Shown piece after piece: positions 52,101 through 63,655 of a stretch of 64,000 nt of DNA. Each line of letters opens with the position of its first letter. The first letter of the stretch is position 1. Below the pieces are notes generated by a model. That model did not search any database. It was not told where the DNA came from and saw only the letters and a list, made by a program, of their open reading frames with translations. Position numbers and translations under genes: made by a program. The stretch comes from Cruorifilaria tuberocauda (lineage: Eukaryota; Nematoda; Chromadorea; Rhabditida; Onchocercidae), in NCBI GenBank assembly GCA_013365365.1, contig JABVXU010000176.1, positions 1 to 64,000 of the forward strand. Reading direction: 5' to 3'.

Positions 52101-53582
52101 GGAAGGTATCAGTAACATGATGATGAGATTCATGCCCAACTCGTTTGTAAAAACATGGCAAAATGAAAAGCATAATTCATTATTTGTGATGTTTTCTTGA
52201 TGATATAAATTAATTAGATTAGATTGCATAAAGGGAGGGCATTGTGCATGATGATATGCTTACTAAAAAGAATTGATTTCAGTATCATATGAATTCAAAT
52301 TGATAAGATAAGTGACTTTTTTCTTTTTGACTACTCGTAAGAGTCGAATTTTCAGAGGTAGAAAATGATAAAATGATAATATCAAAGGATCAATTTATTA
52401 ACTTAAAATTTTTATTATTATAATTTTGTTCATTTTGCAAGTTAAATGATGGGAATTTAGAGGAAGTTGGAGAAAGGTGGAGAAAGACAAAAAGATTTGT
52501 TGATAAGTTTTGAGGCTTTAAACCTGAATTTTTCTTGCTGAATGAAATCAAGAGTTTAATGGATTAGATAAGAAATTAGGTTGAAAAAGAGAGAAACTAT
52601 TACTCATAAAAAATTTTTAAAAAGATAAATCATTCGTGAAAAGTTAAACTGAAAAGAGAATGAAGGAAAAATGTTAAAAAAGTAAACGAATTTCATTTCC
52701 AAATAATAAGTAATTGAAGATAGAATGGAAAAGGAAACAAAAGGCAAAAGATTAGCATGATAAGTTGCTTTTGCTAAAATTTAATTAACTTTGAATGATA
52801 CGATCAACTGATATAATAACAAGATTGAAGAGAAAATGTCATATTGGGATTTATTGCTGAAGAAATATTTTGTGAAATGATTGATTAAAACAATAAAGAT
52901 TGATGATGGAGAAGAGAGAGAGAAAATCATGATAAATTAATGATCCAATGAAATTCAAATTATTTGAATAGAGAAACTTGCAATGAAACTCGAAATGAAA
53001 AGAGAAACAAAAAATAATCTTAGTTAAATGATAAATCAAATAAGAGTTGATGAATCTTTGAAATGATAAAATTAGTGGAAAAATAAAGAGACAATTAAAA
53101 TAGGAAAAGTTCAATAATTGTCACTAATTATTAAAATTACAAACGCAAACAATAAATCAATAATGGTATATAAGATAATATAGCTCAGTGATAACAATTA
53201 AAATTCAATGATTTTAAGAAAAACAAAAAGAATTGATAATAAATTCAATAATCTTTTATGCACATATATACATCAGAAAACTAAAACGCAAATGTAAGCT
53301 CTGAAGAATGTTGGAAAATTTGAAAATTAAAATGCACTAATTATATGGATTTTTTAAAATTCTATCAAAATTAGTTTCAATTAAATAATTTGTCAAAATT
53401 GAAATTAAATTTAATAAAGCAATTAATTGATTTATCATTACTACAATCTTAAAAAAACTTGATAAATTTATCATAAATAATTAAACGGTTATTTTTTTAC
53501 TTATATCAAATAAGTAGAATGAGTAATGCTGAGTAATGCTGTAAATCGAAAGATTTCAATGAATTGAAAAATTTTTTTTAAA
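46188..53582. other. Spacer between the tandem cuticlin genes
   Basis: About 7.4 kb of upstream DNA of cuticlin A and 3' flank of cuticlin B. It holds (GAA)n at about 46403-46425, poly-A at about 46662-46681, an alternating purine-pyrimidine stretch with (GT)n at about 46735-46805, and an imperfect TTG/TTA trinucleotide array at about 47197-47300. A 35-codon hydrophobic frame at 50552-50659 (plus) has no support. No gene was recognised. Confidence 0.5.
47197..47300 (+). repeat. Imperfect TTG/TTA/TTR trinucleotide microsatellite
   Basis: About 100 bp of TTR triplets (TTATTGTTATTGTTGTTG-like) with point interruptions such as GCAGCTG and CTGTCG, about 1.2 kb upstream of cuticlin A. No open frame of interest. 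Confidence 0.85.
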
Positions 53583-55813
53583 TTACAATTTTGATAGTTT
53601 TTTTTGTAGAAGAAAGAAAAGGATAATGACGAAAGTAGTACAAAATAATGTTCCAAACATTGCAATAATTACAGCAAATGTACCATTTGATAAGCATATA
53701 CCTTCCGAAATAAACGTAGTTGATATCGATGGTAAATTCATTGATTCGTCATCATTTTGTTTCAATTTTAGCAACAAATCCTAAATAAATTTCATTAAAT
53801 TAAAATTTAAAGTAATAAACAAAAATTAATTTGAAACTTCTTACAAAATGAAATGGTATGATTTAAATGTTTACTAGGTAAATGTGCAAGTAAGTCTTTA
53901 ATTCTCGCTTTATACCATTATAATAGTTAATTTCGATCATTACAATCATTTGAATCAAAATGGAATAAGTGGATGATTCAGATTGATTACTTAGTATTAT
54001 ATTACTTAATAAGGTAATGAATAAATAATCAATCATTTAGTGTAAATCATCAGATTAACTATTAATATGATTAATCTTACGATACACTATCTATACTTAT
54101 TATGAATATAAGGCTTACTTAAGAACTGGTTTTAGTTTGAAAATTTTATTTACCGTATCATCCGTAATCTCCAAGGCACTAATTTCGGTTCTTACATCCA
54201 TAGTATTATCTGGATCATACCAAGCGTGTGTATCACGTTCTTTCCGGATTAATCGTTTTACAGCATGCCTTTTACTAGCACCATAACCTTGCGGTTCGGG
54301 ACATTGTGGTCGAGTACATCCACCATTTGGCTCTTTTACTGTTATCGTTATTTGGCACTGATAGATGAGCTGCGTCCGATCAGCGTACTTATAGACGTGT
54401 GCTTCTTGGCCAGCCGTTAGATCTGAAATCACAAAAAAAATCCAATAAAAATGCAAGTTCAATCTTTATAAAATATTTGAATAGAATTTTTTATATTAAA
54501 GATCAAAAGAAATATTCAAAATTAAATTCATATATTTCATGTGAATTAAAAAGTTTTTTTAAGCTTGATAATCTAATTTGTCTAAGTATTGTTCAAACAT
54601 AATGTTACTTTTTAAAATTCCACAATGATTAATTATATTTGAATAGGTCTGGAAAGTTGAAATGACGATAATTAAAAATTCAAAATTAAAATCATACCTG
54701 TTGAATATTGTAAATTATTTAGAAGATATTTATCCAAGGCACATCCTTGTTCATTAAGCAAATTAATGCTATCACCATGACCATCATCAACATAGCAGGA
54801 ATGTACCAAAGCACAGAATACATTAGCAGTTTCTGAATCACATGTCCATTTATGGTATACCTGTTGTCCAACAGTAGCATACTTGACAGGTTGTCCACTT
54901 GAACTACCGTCCAAAATCTGAATGAGATTTTACTTAATTTGACAAATAGTTAAGTTGTAAAATGGAAAAATTTAATTTTCAATTAAAGGATAGAAGCAGT
55001 TTAACGTAAATTTCAATGATCAAAAAAATGTAAATTTAACATATAATTGGAAGAAATTTTTCGTAACAAAGGAAAGTATAGTCAAACTTAAATTAATAAT
55101 AATTAAAATTTACCTCATATCGACAAACAGGCATTGCTACCATTTGGGTTGCAAAACTGGTTGTCATATCGGAAACTTCAATCTCAGTACTAACTGTTTT
55201 ATCAGCCTCCATATAGAAGCATTGTAACTTATACGATCGGTCAATATTTGTTATAAATTGTGGATGGAATGTAACTACCACAACAGCGGTAACGTATATT
55301 CCACGTGGATTTAAAGATCTTGTCCGAGCTACATTACACGTATCAAATGGTAATGTTATACTGGCTACTGGACGTCCACCTTCATCACTACGACAATCAT
55401 GATTATCGTACATTCCTTTAGCATACACGTGTCCTAAAATAGATTAACTTATAAATTTTTGCTGACAAATACGATTTTTTTTTTCTATGAATACTACATA
55501 AAGCTGTTAATTTATCAATTTTTAGACGGTAGTTTCAATAATTTCATGGATTCATTTCAATCAAGCATCATAATTTTATGACTTTTTAAAATTCTACGAA
55601 ATCAAATTTCAAAATTAACGAGGAAGAAGCATCTAGAAATGCTAACAAAAAAAAATTACCTTCAAAGGTATTACGTGTATTAAAATTCACAGTAATAGCT
55701 GTTGGACCACATTGAATTTCCGGTTCACCTTCGACACCATTATCAATTGGAACAGCATTAATGATAGCTATTATCATACTAGATAAAAGTGAATAGATTT
55801 GTATGCGTAACAT
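53583..55813 (-). CDS. Cuticlin, CUT-1 type (ZP domain), copy B
   Basis: Five exons, 55813-55660, 55433-55114, 54917-54698, 54422-54154, 53780-53583, give 386 residues. Exons 2 (320 bp) and 3 (220 bp) have exactly the lengths and phases of copy A, so the two are tandem duplicates. The signal peptide runs to about residue 20 (MLRIQIYSLLSSMIIAIINA), then VPIDNGVEGEPEIQCG begins the ZP domain (about 35-265), with RTRSLNPRG, CFYMEADKTVS, YHKWTCDSE, GCALDKYLLNNLQYS and AHVYKYADRTQ all present. The proteolytic site is a weaker RLIR (288-291). The C-terminal part is strongly diverged: the Ala-rich stretch is missing, a His/Trp/Tyr-containing segment (DTHAWYDPD) replaces it, and the transmembrane helix (about 355-379) has a different sequence. 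Like copy A it should be a cuticle matrix precursor, possibly used at another stage or body region (inference). Confidence 0.94.
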
Positions 55814-55828
55814 TTGTTTTTTTCAGTA

Positions 55829-55913
55829 TTATCAGTGGTGCAGAGATGATAGCAGTGATAAATTATCAACTTATCAATGAGATATTTGGGATGTTGAGTC
55901 CCAAAAATGATAA
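55829..55913. promoter_or_regulatory. Cuticlin B proximal promoter: TGATAA cluster and palindrome
   Basis: Five TGATAA/TTATCA words (55829, 55856, 55863, 55871, 55908) within 85 bp directly upstream of the ATG at 55813, plus a perfect inverted repeat TTTGGGA-TGTTGAG-TCCCAAA at 55885-55905. Epidermal GATA factors (ELT-1/ELT-3 type) act on cuticle genes in C. elegans (established); binding here is inferred. No TATA box as good as that of copy A is seen. Confidence 0.4.
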
Positions 55914-57295
55914 CAAAAATTGTTCGTAGGATATAGAGAGAGGAGAAGAATGTCCCTGATCAGACGATATTTATGACTAAATTCTGAATTTACGGTGAAA
56001 CAGTTCTTTCGGTTATGTGTGAATAAGGGGGAGGGTTATCACCTATCTTCATGAATGATATGAAAGGATAGCAGATTAAAAAGGAGGGGAAGAGGAGAAG
56101 GAGGAGGAGGAAAATGGTGAAGTGGTAAAAGGAAGGAAATGATTTTGTAATTTGATACCGTATATGGTATTAGAAGAAGATATAAAGTGTGGAAAGTTAC
56201 ATCCAATTCATAAAACTTACTGAGGAATTTAAAAATTAAACAGAAAGTTTAGTGTTGCGAATTAAGCTATTCCCTTAAGGTAAAGTAATCTTTCCATTTC
56301 AACAAAGTTAAAAATACTTCTTAATCATTACTTGTCCTTTTTAATGCTTTCAATATTGGCACTTCTAATGTCTGCTCACATCCGTCATTATTCATTGAAG
56401 CATTATTTTCTGTTCTGTAGGAATGAAAGGAAAGATGAAAATTATTGTTTCCTTTCATTTGCTATACGAAGCATGGAAAAGGTAATGTGATATTAGCTTA
56501 TTAGCTAAGCAATTACTTTAAGTCATCAAAGATAATTTTTTGGTGTCCTTATCGAACAGAATTTTTTTCATTTATTTGGCCTTGTTGGCCTCGAAAATAC
56601 TTAACCTTTATACTTTAATTAAAATTCATGCATAGTCTATCTTATTTGTTTCTCGTTTTTAATTTATCGAATGAAATTAGTAAATTAGTAGATTATCAAA
56701 TGGAAAGCTAACAATCCTAATTGAATTATAGGGCAATGTTGGATTGCATATTTTTGCAATTTACAGTTCTTAATACTGTATGAAGCGATAATTTACTATA
56801 TTTATTTTTGTTTTTCTTCTTCTTTCGTCAAATGGTATTAATCAGAAACATTTCTGATTGATAATTATTCTTGTTTAGAATTTAAATATTTACACTAATT
56901 GTACTAATTTCATTTTTTCATTATCCATACGAATTTCGAAATATTTTGATTTATTCAAAAGTTTAGCTTTTCATTTCGTGCACCAATCAATAATTTTATC
57001 TTCTATGTTAATTGATAGTGTGGAATAAATGATAATGGATAAATATAAAATGATATTATATAAGTATTTTACAATTTACAAAATTTCTCGACAAGACTCG
57101 CTTTTTCTTGATCGTTTTTCCATCTCTTTTCATTAGTTTCAATCTGATAGGCTAATTTGCATAAATAAATCATAAATGCTATCAGTTAATTAATATTACC
57201 ATATTTAATTAGTTAATTAATTTAATTCTGTCAATTTCAAAGCAATGAAAAATTCAAAGCAACGATTATATAAAATTTCAATTCGAATCCTTGGA
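55914..57295. other. Distal cuticlin B upstream region
   Basis: Contains a purine-rich stretch (AGGAGGGGAAGAGGAGAAGGAGG-like core) at about 56076-56140 and otherwise AT-rich DNA up to the tRNA gene. No coding sequence was recognised. Confidence 0.5.
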
Positions 57296-57368
57296 GCCTT
57301 CCTAGCTCAGTTGGTAGAGCATCAGACTTTTAATCTGAGGGTCGTGGGTTCGAGTCCCACGGAGGGCG
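57296..57368 (+). tRNA. tRNA-Lys (anticodon TTT)
   Basis: A complete 73-nt cloverleaf without intron. The acceptor stem GCCTTCC pairs with GGAGGGC (one T-G wobble), discriminator G; D stem GCTC/GAGC; anticodon stem TCAGA/TCTGA around loop CTTTTAA, giving anticodon TTT; T stem GTGGG/CCCAC with loop TTCGAGT. The internal A box (TAGCTCAGTTGG) and B box (GGTTCGAGTCC) are intact, and a short T run at 57380-57383 can serve as the polymerase III terminator. It should read AAA/AAG lysine codons. Confidence 0.97.
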
Positions 57369-60300
57369 AGCGCCCAACCTTTTCTAACCCTCTGCAAAAA
57401 TCCGGGCGCATTTTGCACTTAACCCCATTATCAAATGATTTAATAATGTATTGATTAGTGCATTCAGAATTTAAGAAATGTAAAGAATGACGAATGTTTT
57501 AGTTGAGGAAAAAGTTCATAATTTTTCAAATTTATAGAAATAAATGAAATAATTTATTAAAAGATGCTGAAGTTATCACGTATACTGATATCCAACACTA
57601 TACATAACTAACACAATGGGTTAGCCAAGTTTCAAAAGTTTTTAGCAATTTTAGAAGCATATCAAAATTTATTGATCAAATACTAGGCAATAGAAATAGT
57701 GATAATGATGATTTCAAATAAATGTTTTGCATTAAATTGTAAACATTTATTCAAGTACAAGCATAAAATTAATATCACTATTCAAATCATACATTGATAA
57801 TTATTATTAAATCATACATTGACAGGTAATTATTATTATTATTATTGTCAACAAGTAATCATCAGTAACTTAGTATCGACAAAGCATTAAGAAACTACAG
57901 TCTTAGCAAACTTTTAATAATTTATTGCAAATAAATAAATAAATAATTGGGTGAATGATATGCAAATAAAAACAAGTAATTATCATTTATCATGTCAAAT
58001 ATTGTATCAGAAAATAATATTCAGCATTGAACTGTATTGAAAATGTCGAGTTAATAAAAAGATGACCTTTGACATTTTCGATATCTGTTAATTTCGATAA
58101 AATAAGCCATTCTGTGAGTTCGACAATTTGCCAAATATTTTAGCAATTTTATTGCAATTGTTTATTCAACCGATTAATATAAATGATTTAATCAGCACTA
58201 TCACTTAGTATCACATTTTATCATTTAGACATACCGGTAATGTTGTTCTAAACCCTTTATTCTTTTAATTAAAAGATAATCAGCATTTGATTGATCTCTT
58301 GAATATTCATCTTTAATACAATGATAAAAGAAGTAATCAAATGAAGAATTTTTTAAAAATCGATCGATATTTTATTGATTTACATTTAACCAAACAAAAA
58401 GTGATTGAGAATAACAAAAATCAAACAAAAAATTCCTGTAGTAATTAGAGATATACGAAGAATGATTTAAATCAGTATCGGAATTTTCCCATCGAATTTC
58501 AATTCAGTCAAATAAAATAAATAATTGCAGGATGAATGAAGTAAACAAAGTTGAAGTAATAACAATGTAATCAATAATAAATTTAAATTTAACAAATACA
58601 AAAAATTCCAAATTGAGAATAAATAGTTTTCCGTAGAATTTTTTCCCCGTAAAGGATAATATCAATAAAGAAGTCCATTCCTTATCATCATTTAGCTGAA
58701 ATTTAGCTGAAAAATCGAATGAATGAATTTAAAATATGTTACTTATTTGTTAGAATCATTAGAATCATTAGAGCATGGGAGAAAATCGATATGTTATTCA
58801 ATAAAATGCTTCAAAAATTTGCGAAATTGATTGAGGAATTTTGAAAATCCTTATCTTATCATGAAACAAAATCTTTAATTATCCTTTACATTATAATGAC
58901 CCGAGTGATGAAGATGATAATGAAGGTGATAGAAGTGATGATAAGGCTGGAAAATTAAAGTGCCAATTTTTCTGGATTTCTGTATTAAACATTCTTGTGA
59001 AACAGGTCAATTTATTTCAATAGGGTAAGACTGGTATTGATATCCGTATATATTACCTACAATTATATGTATTCGTATACGTGTAAATATATATGCTCCT
59101 GTACATATATACATATATGTGCACGTACGCCCACGTGTCTGTTTCAAATATATGTGTGTCGCTATTGAAAAATGAATGATGCTGAAGTGATAAATTCATT
59201 ATACCGTTCAAACCGTAATCTCTTTAGCTGGAAAAGGCGGATTTAATAAGGAGAAACTTGAATGATCCTTTCATAATTAAATTATTTTTCAATCAAAACT
59301 TTTTTCCTTTCAATCATAGAATTCTCTTAGAAACATAAATATGAAAATTTTTACTCTTTTAAAGATACAATCATCATTATGATTATTACTATTGCTACTA
59401 TTACTTCTACTACTATTACTACAATTACTGCTGAAAGCATCAAAATGACACAACAAATCATAAATAATAATATAGAATGAGTGATAAGTTCCCGTTTTAG
59501 CGATCATTAGAATGAATGGATAGTTACCTTTCCTGACCTCTCTTCCTTATCAATATTGATGATGTAAACTCAATCAAATGTGACATTTTTGGACATTTTC
59601 CTTACGACAACTTACTTTTATCTTATATACTTTAAATGATAAGAAAAGGGAGAAATGTGTTATTTGTGGTTTGTGGTGAAACGAATAAAATTTTATGAGA
59701 AAATCAATGAAATGATAAGAAAACGGAAATTAATCAAAGTGATATTGAAATTTCTCTTTCATTGTTTTATTTTGTTGATATATTCATATCCTCTTTCTCT
59801 TTCTCTGCTTATCTTCCTTCTCTCTCTCTCTCTCTCTCTCTCAAATCATTTTACCTTCATTTTCATATCAATTCAACCCCTTCAACAGATCTTTTCTCGT
59901 TATCATCTTCCTCCTATTCCATCTTTATTACTCTTCGTATGACCTCGTGGAATATTCATTACTACAAATCATCCTATCAGTAAATATCAGTCAATGTGAA
60001 AGGGAAATTTTGGTCATAAGTTTATACTGATATTCTATTTCCAGTAAATATATGGAACATAATTTTTAATCAAATCCTAGAATTGATGAAAATTAATTTT
60101 AAAACTTCTCGTATAAAAAGCTAAGTGATTGAGGATTTCATTGAATATATTGAAGTCTTGATTAGTACGTGGATCTATTGCTAATGCGATAAAAGTTATT
60201 CATTATTAATGATTTATTTAGCAGGTATTAACTCTTGGCGCAAATGTCGCAATGAAAAAAGAAATTATAACTCTTCTTTTGTGAAGGCTTCGAATAAACT

Positions 60301-61077
60301 TTATGACATTCAAATAGTAATTGTAATTTTAGGATACAGAATAAATATTTGAATTAAAGTAAATCTCGACATGTATTTACAGTGGTAACTGATGAAGATG
60401 CCAATTGCGCATCTGATATATCACTTTCCACTTCCTGAATTTCAGCTTCGTAGATACAACGGCATTGAAACATTTAAATTTTACTGTTTAAGAAATTCAG
60501 CTAAATGGAATTTAGTAACTCTAAGAATGACATAGAATCAATTTCGCTATTTTAATGTGAAACTTTATTAAATAATTAAGTAAAAGCATGTAGGTTTCGA
60601 AACTCAAATTGTTGTATATATTTGAACCTATATTTAAGTTGTTATCTTATGACACTATCAGAAATCATTAGGGCTTGAATAAATTGCAAATTTCAACGTG
60701 CACTCTGAATAACACAAAATTAAAAGTTTAATTCTCTCTGAAAGTGAAAAAGGAAACTGAAAACTGTTATAAAAGATTTAGAGAAATGAAAAAAGAAAAA
60801 AAAGTTGGACTGCTAAATAAGTAATGAAAAAGTGATTTCTCAACTTTACCTTAATTTCATTGTTATCGATTCCTTCAATAGATTCCTTGGGATGATTGTA
60901 TCCTTCTGAATGCTCCTTTATTGCGAGACATTTTCTCTCTGTTAATTCACCAATTTTATCTTAAATTGTATTACTGTATTTAAAAATCTCAAATGCTCAA
61001 AATGTTATAATTAAACTGACCGCTAATGAAGTGAACGGAGTAAGAGTTATAAATTAGTAACAGTTATCATTTTTCAG
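57369..61077. other. Spacer right of the tRNA gene
   Basis: Mostly AT-rich and non-coding. Contains an alternating purine-pyrimidine stretch at about 59060-59160 (CATATATACATATATGTGCA-like), a (TAC/TTAC)-rich run at about 59385-59430 and a (CT)n run at about 59818-59842. Two possible minus-strand exons are noted at 60964-60851 (frame ending GIDNNEIK before a GTAAAG donor) and 60473-60383 (ATG, MFQCRCIYEAEIQEVESDI, GTAAAT donor), but they cannot be joined to each other or to a neighbour in frame, so no gene is called. Confidence 0.4.
59818..59842 (+). repeat. (CT)n microsatellite
   Basis: Uninterrupted CT dinucleotides inside a longer pyrimidine-rich stretch (about 59787-59842). No gene context. 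Confidence 0.85.
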
Positions 61078-61159
61078 GAAGTTATATATCAATCCGGGAA
61101 AATATATCATACTAATATATTACAGTATAGCAAACTGAACTGCAGTTATCTAGAACAAT

Positions 61160-61553
61160 ATGCTGTCATCCGATCAAGGTAAGAATTATCAAACAAATAA
61201 TTAAACAGTCCGATTACTATCATAGTATATCTCAATTGAAACAAATAATATTTAAAATATTCTTTTGAGCAATATGCCTCGAATATTTCTCTCAAATTTT
61301 TCAAAAAGGAAAAAATCTTCCATTGAGATATTTGGAATTATTATCATTCGATACGTGATCAGTGGATAGAATTTATAATGAGTATGAAATCAATTACTTG
61401 CAACAATTTAATTACCTCTCTCGTTACTTTTCTTCATCAAGAATTCCAATGGAGCCTCTTTGGTTACTTCTGGCAGCTTTGCAAGTATTGGCCAATCGTT
61501 GTCAACTTTCGGAAATTGATATAAAATATATGTATGCATTGATGATAGCTTAA
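61160..61553 (+). CDS. Possible small two-exon gene of unknown function
   Basis: ATG at 61160, exon 1 61160-61178 (MLSSDQ plus one base, CAAG|GTAAGA donor), intron of 184 bp ending GATCAG, exon 2 61363-61553, giving 69 residues. A TTTTTCAG acceptor ending at 61077 lies 82 bp before the ATG and would suit trans-splicing. The protein continues VDRIYNEYEINYLQQF, then a hydrophobic Leu/Ala helix (EPLWLLLAALQVLANR) and SEIDIKYMYALMIA at the end. No known family was recognised; a small helical adaptor or complex subunit is conceivable. It ends 34 bp from the stop codon of the minus-strand Tudor-like gene, so the two are tightly convergent. The intron acceptor lacks a good pyrimidine tract, which lowers confidence. 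Confidence 0.4.
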
Positions 61554-61587
61554 TTGTTTGTTAATTGGCGAAGAATTATGGCTCTCA

Positions 61588-63655
61588 TTACTTTCCTTGA
61601 ATGGAATGAGCGAACATTCGCGAAATACCGGAATACAAACCGGTTATTTTGTCATAATTCTCCTTTCTCTTTCTTTTTTGATCTCCATTGATCATTAAAT
61701 AATTAAGTGATACCGTAATTCGATTTTGTGTCAAGCGATTTAAGCAATCATCGGAAGATCGTTTAAATTGAAAAGTTTTTTTCTCGGCGAAATTATCTGC
61801 TTTTTGTAATTCGAATTCAGCGGGTGGCAAATCTAAAGGTAAACTATATAAAATTAGATTTAATTTAATAAGACCATTTAACATAATTAAACTATTGAAA
61901 ATCTTGGCATAATTTTTGTCAGAAAATTAAAACTCTAATTTCCATTAAAACAAAAGTAATTTCCAACCAATACAATGAAAAATATTTGTTTAGTATTTAT
62001 GATACTATCGAATACCAAATCGATATAAACAGTTTTTGATAAGTAATTTTTAACAGTCTTGCAAAATTTTCCACTACAATGGTTTCATTTTTAATGCTTA
62101 ATTAATGAATAAGTGAATATTATCCTTTACCGTAATTTTAAATTTGCAATTTAAACAAAAAAATAAAATATACGAAAGATATATGAAAGCCTTAATCATT
62201 AAGTAGCTTAGCCAAAAATTATTGGCTTTTTTTCGAAACCATAATTAATTTGATAAAATTTGAATACCACAAATCACTGTATTAATAATATTTCAAGTTT
62301 TGAAATAAATTAAACATGTTAAAACCTGAATGACGTTTGGCAATTCCACATAATGCGACCTCAATTCCTCGTCCACCGGCTTTTTTGTGTGCCTTATTAA
62401 GCCAAGAAGAGACGAAGACTCGTGTCATTAAGCCAAAACATGAAGATGCTAAAGTGTCACCATCGACGAAATTAATTAATTAGCCTATTAAATTACATGA
62501 AACATTTTTGGGATAAATAATTGATAAGCATTAATAAAATATACGATTATCTGACCACAATACTGCTCACTGAAACTATTCATTTCCGATGATTTTGTGC
62601 TCATTGAACGCTCAGTTTTTCCTTTACTCCAAGTTTGTCTCTAAAATGGATAGATTGGAAATTTATGAAATAAAATTCTAAATTAAAGCTAACCAAAAAC
62701 AAATGTATTTAATCATGGATTTATTGACTAATTTACTTGATTAAATAATAATCATTAAAAAAAGTTTCAAATTTTGAGTGAAATAATTGAGACGATTGAT
62801 AAAAAGCTCATGATCGATTGAATGAATGATCAAAATACGATAAATTTGACAAGTTTCATGCAAACATTTCAAAAAAAAAATAATAATAATAATTTATATT
62901 GATATAAAAAACCTTATCAATTTGAATATTTTGATGATTGATCATTCACTTAATTTCCAAAGTCCTTTTACAATTGTTGACGTCAACAATTCAATTCAAG
63001 AGTTAATAATTAGCAAATCAATCGTCATTCAGGTATATTCACGCTATTAGCTTACTTTGCTGACAGGTAACTTCGCAATTCTCTTCTAACCTTAATATCA
63101 GTTGCTTTCCAAGTTTTCGACCAACACAAAAATGGCTTTTCGCGTGATTTTGTAAGCCGAACACTTAACGTTGCATATCGACATAAACTTTCCTTCTGTT
63201 GCTGAAATGAAAGGAAGAAGAGGAAGTTAATCTGACATAAAGTTCAGATTTGTAGTTTGAAATATGAAAATTAAAAGTTTTTTTTTCACCGAAAAGCAGA
63301 ATTTAAAGTTTATCGTTTTCTTTTTTTATACTTAAATCTTTATTTGAATTACAGTAAAATTAAATCCAAAGTGATAACTTCTCGAATCTTTCAAAAATTA
63401 CGATACTATAACACTTCTGAGATAATTATACATAATAGTTAATACTGGAATGTTATCCAGTTAACGGTGTACTTTTGGTAGTAAGTCAACTTGAAGTCGA
63501 TATGCTAGCGGTGGTCCATCAAAGGCAATTGTTAATGGTTTAATAGTTGCGGCGTCTAACTGCATGAGACGGAATCCGAAATCAACTAGACGAACGGTAA
63601 CCGTTTTTGTCGTTCCGTGACATTCCTCAATAACAGCACGTGCGTGTGATTCAAA
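61588..63655 (-). CDS. Tudor-like domain protein, 3' part (gene continues beyond the window)
   Basis: Five exons in consistent phase: 63655-63473, 63201-63091, 62640-62556, 62448-62326, 61832-61588, ending at a TAA. The first visible exon encodes a Tudor-like core: VTVRLVDFGFRLMQL (compare the V-x-F-V-D-Y-G-N strand pair of Tudor folds), a Leu-rich turn, IKPLTIAFDGPPLAYRLQV. The rest (about 215 residues) is basic and Ser-rich, with SWLNKAHKKAGGRGIEVALCG and AEFELQKADNFAEKKTFQF, and was not assigned to a family. Tudor domains bind methylated arginine or lysine and are frequent in germline RNA-granule and small-RNA proteins (family knowledge). The aromatic cage is only partly recognisable (F of DFG, F of FGF), so ligand binding is uncertain. 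If the 63473 donor (GTACAC) is not used, translation would stop at 63462. 5' exons lie to the right of position 64000. Confidence 0.6.

Noticed and set aside
57245..57454. 69-codon plus-strand frame over the tRNA
   Set aside because: Shadow of the tRNA-Lys gene; tRNA structure explains the sequence fully.
58880..58960. Acidic plus-strand frame NDPSDEDDNEGDRSDDKAGK as an exon
   Set aside because: It arises from a GAT/GAA-rich microsatellite and has no acceptor or donor of quality in phase.
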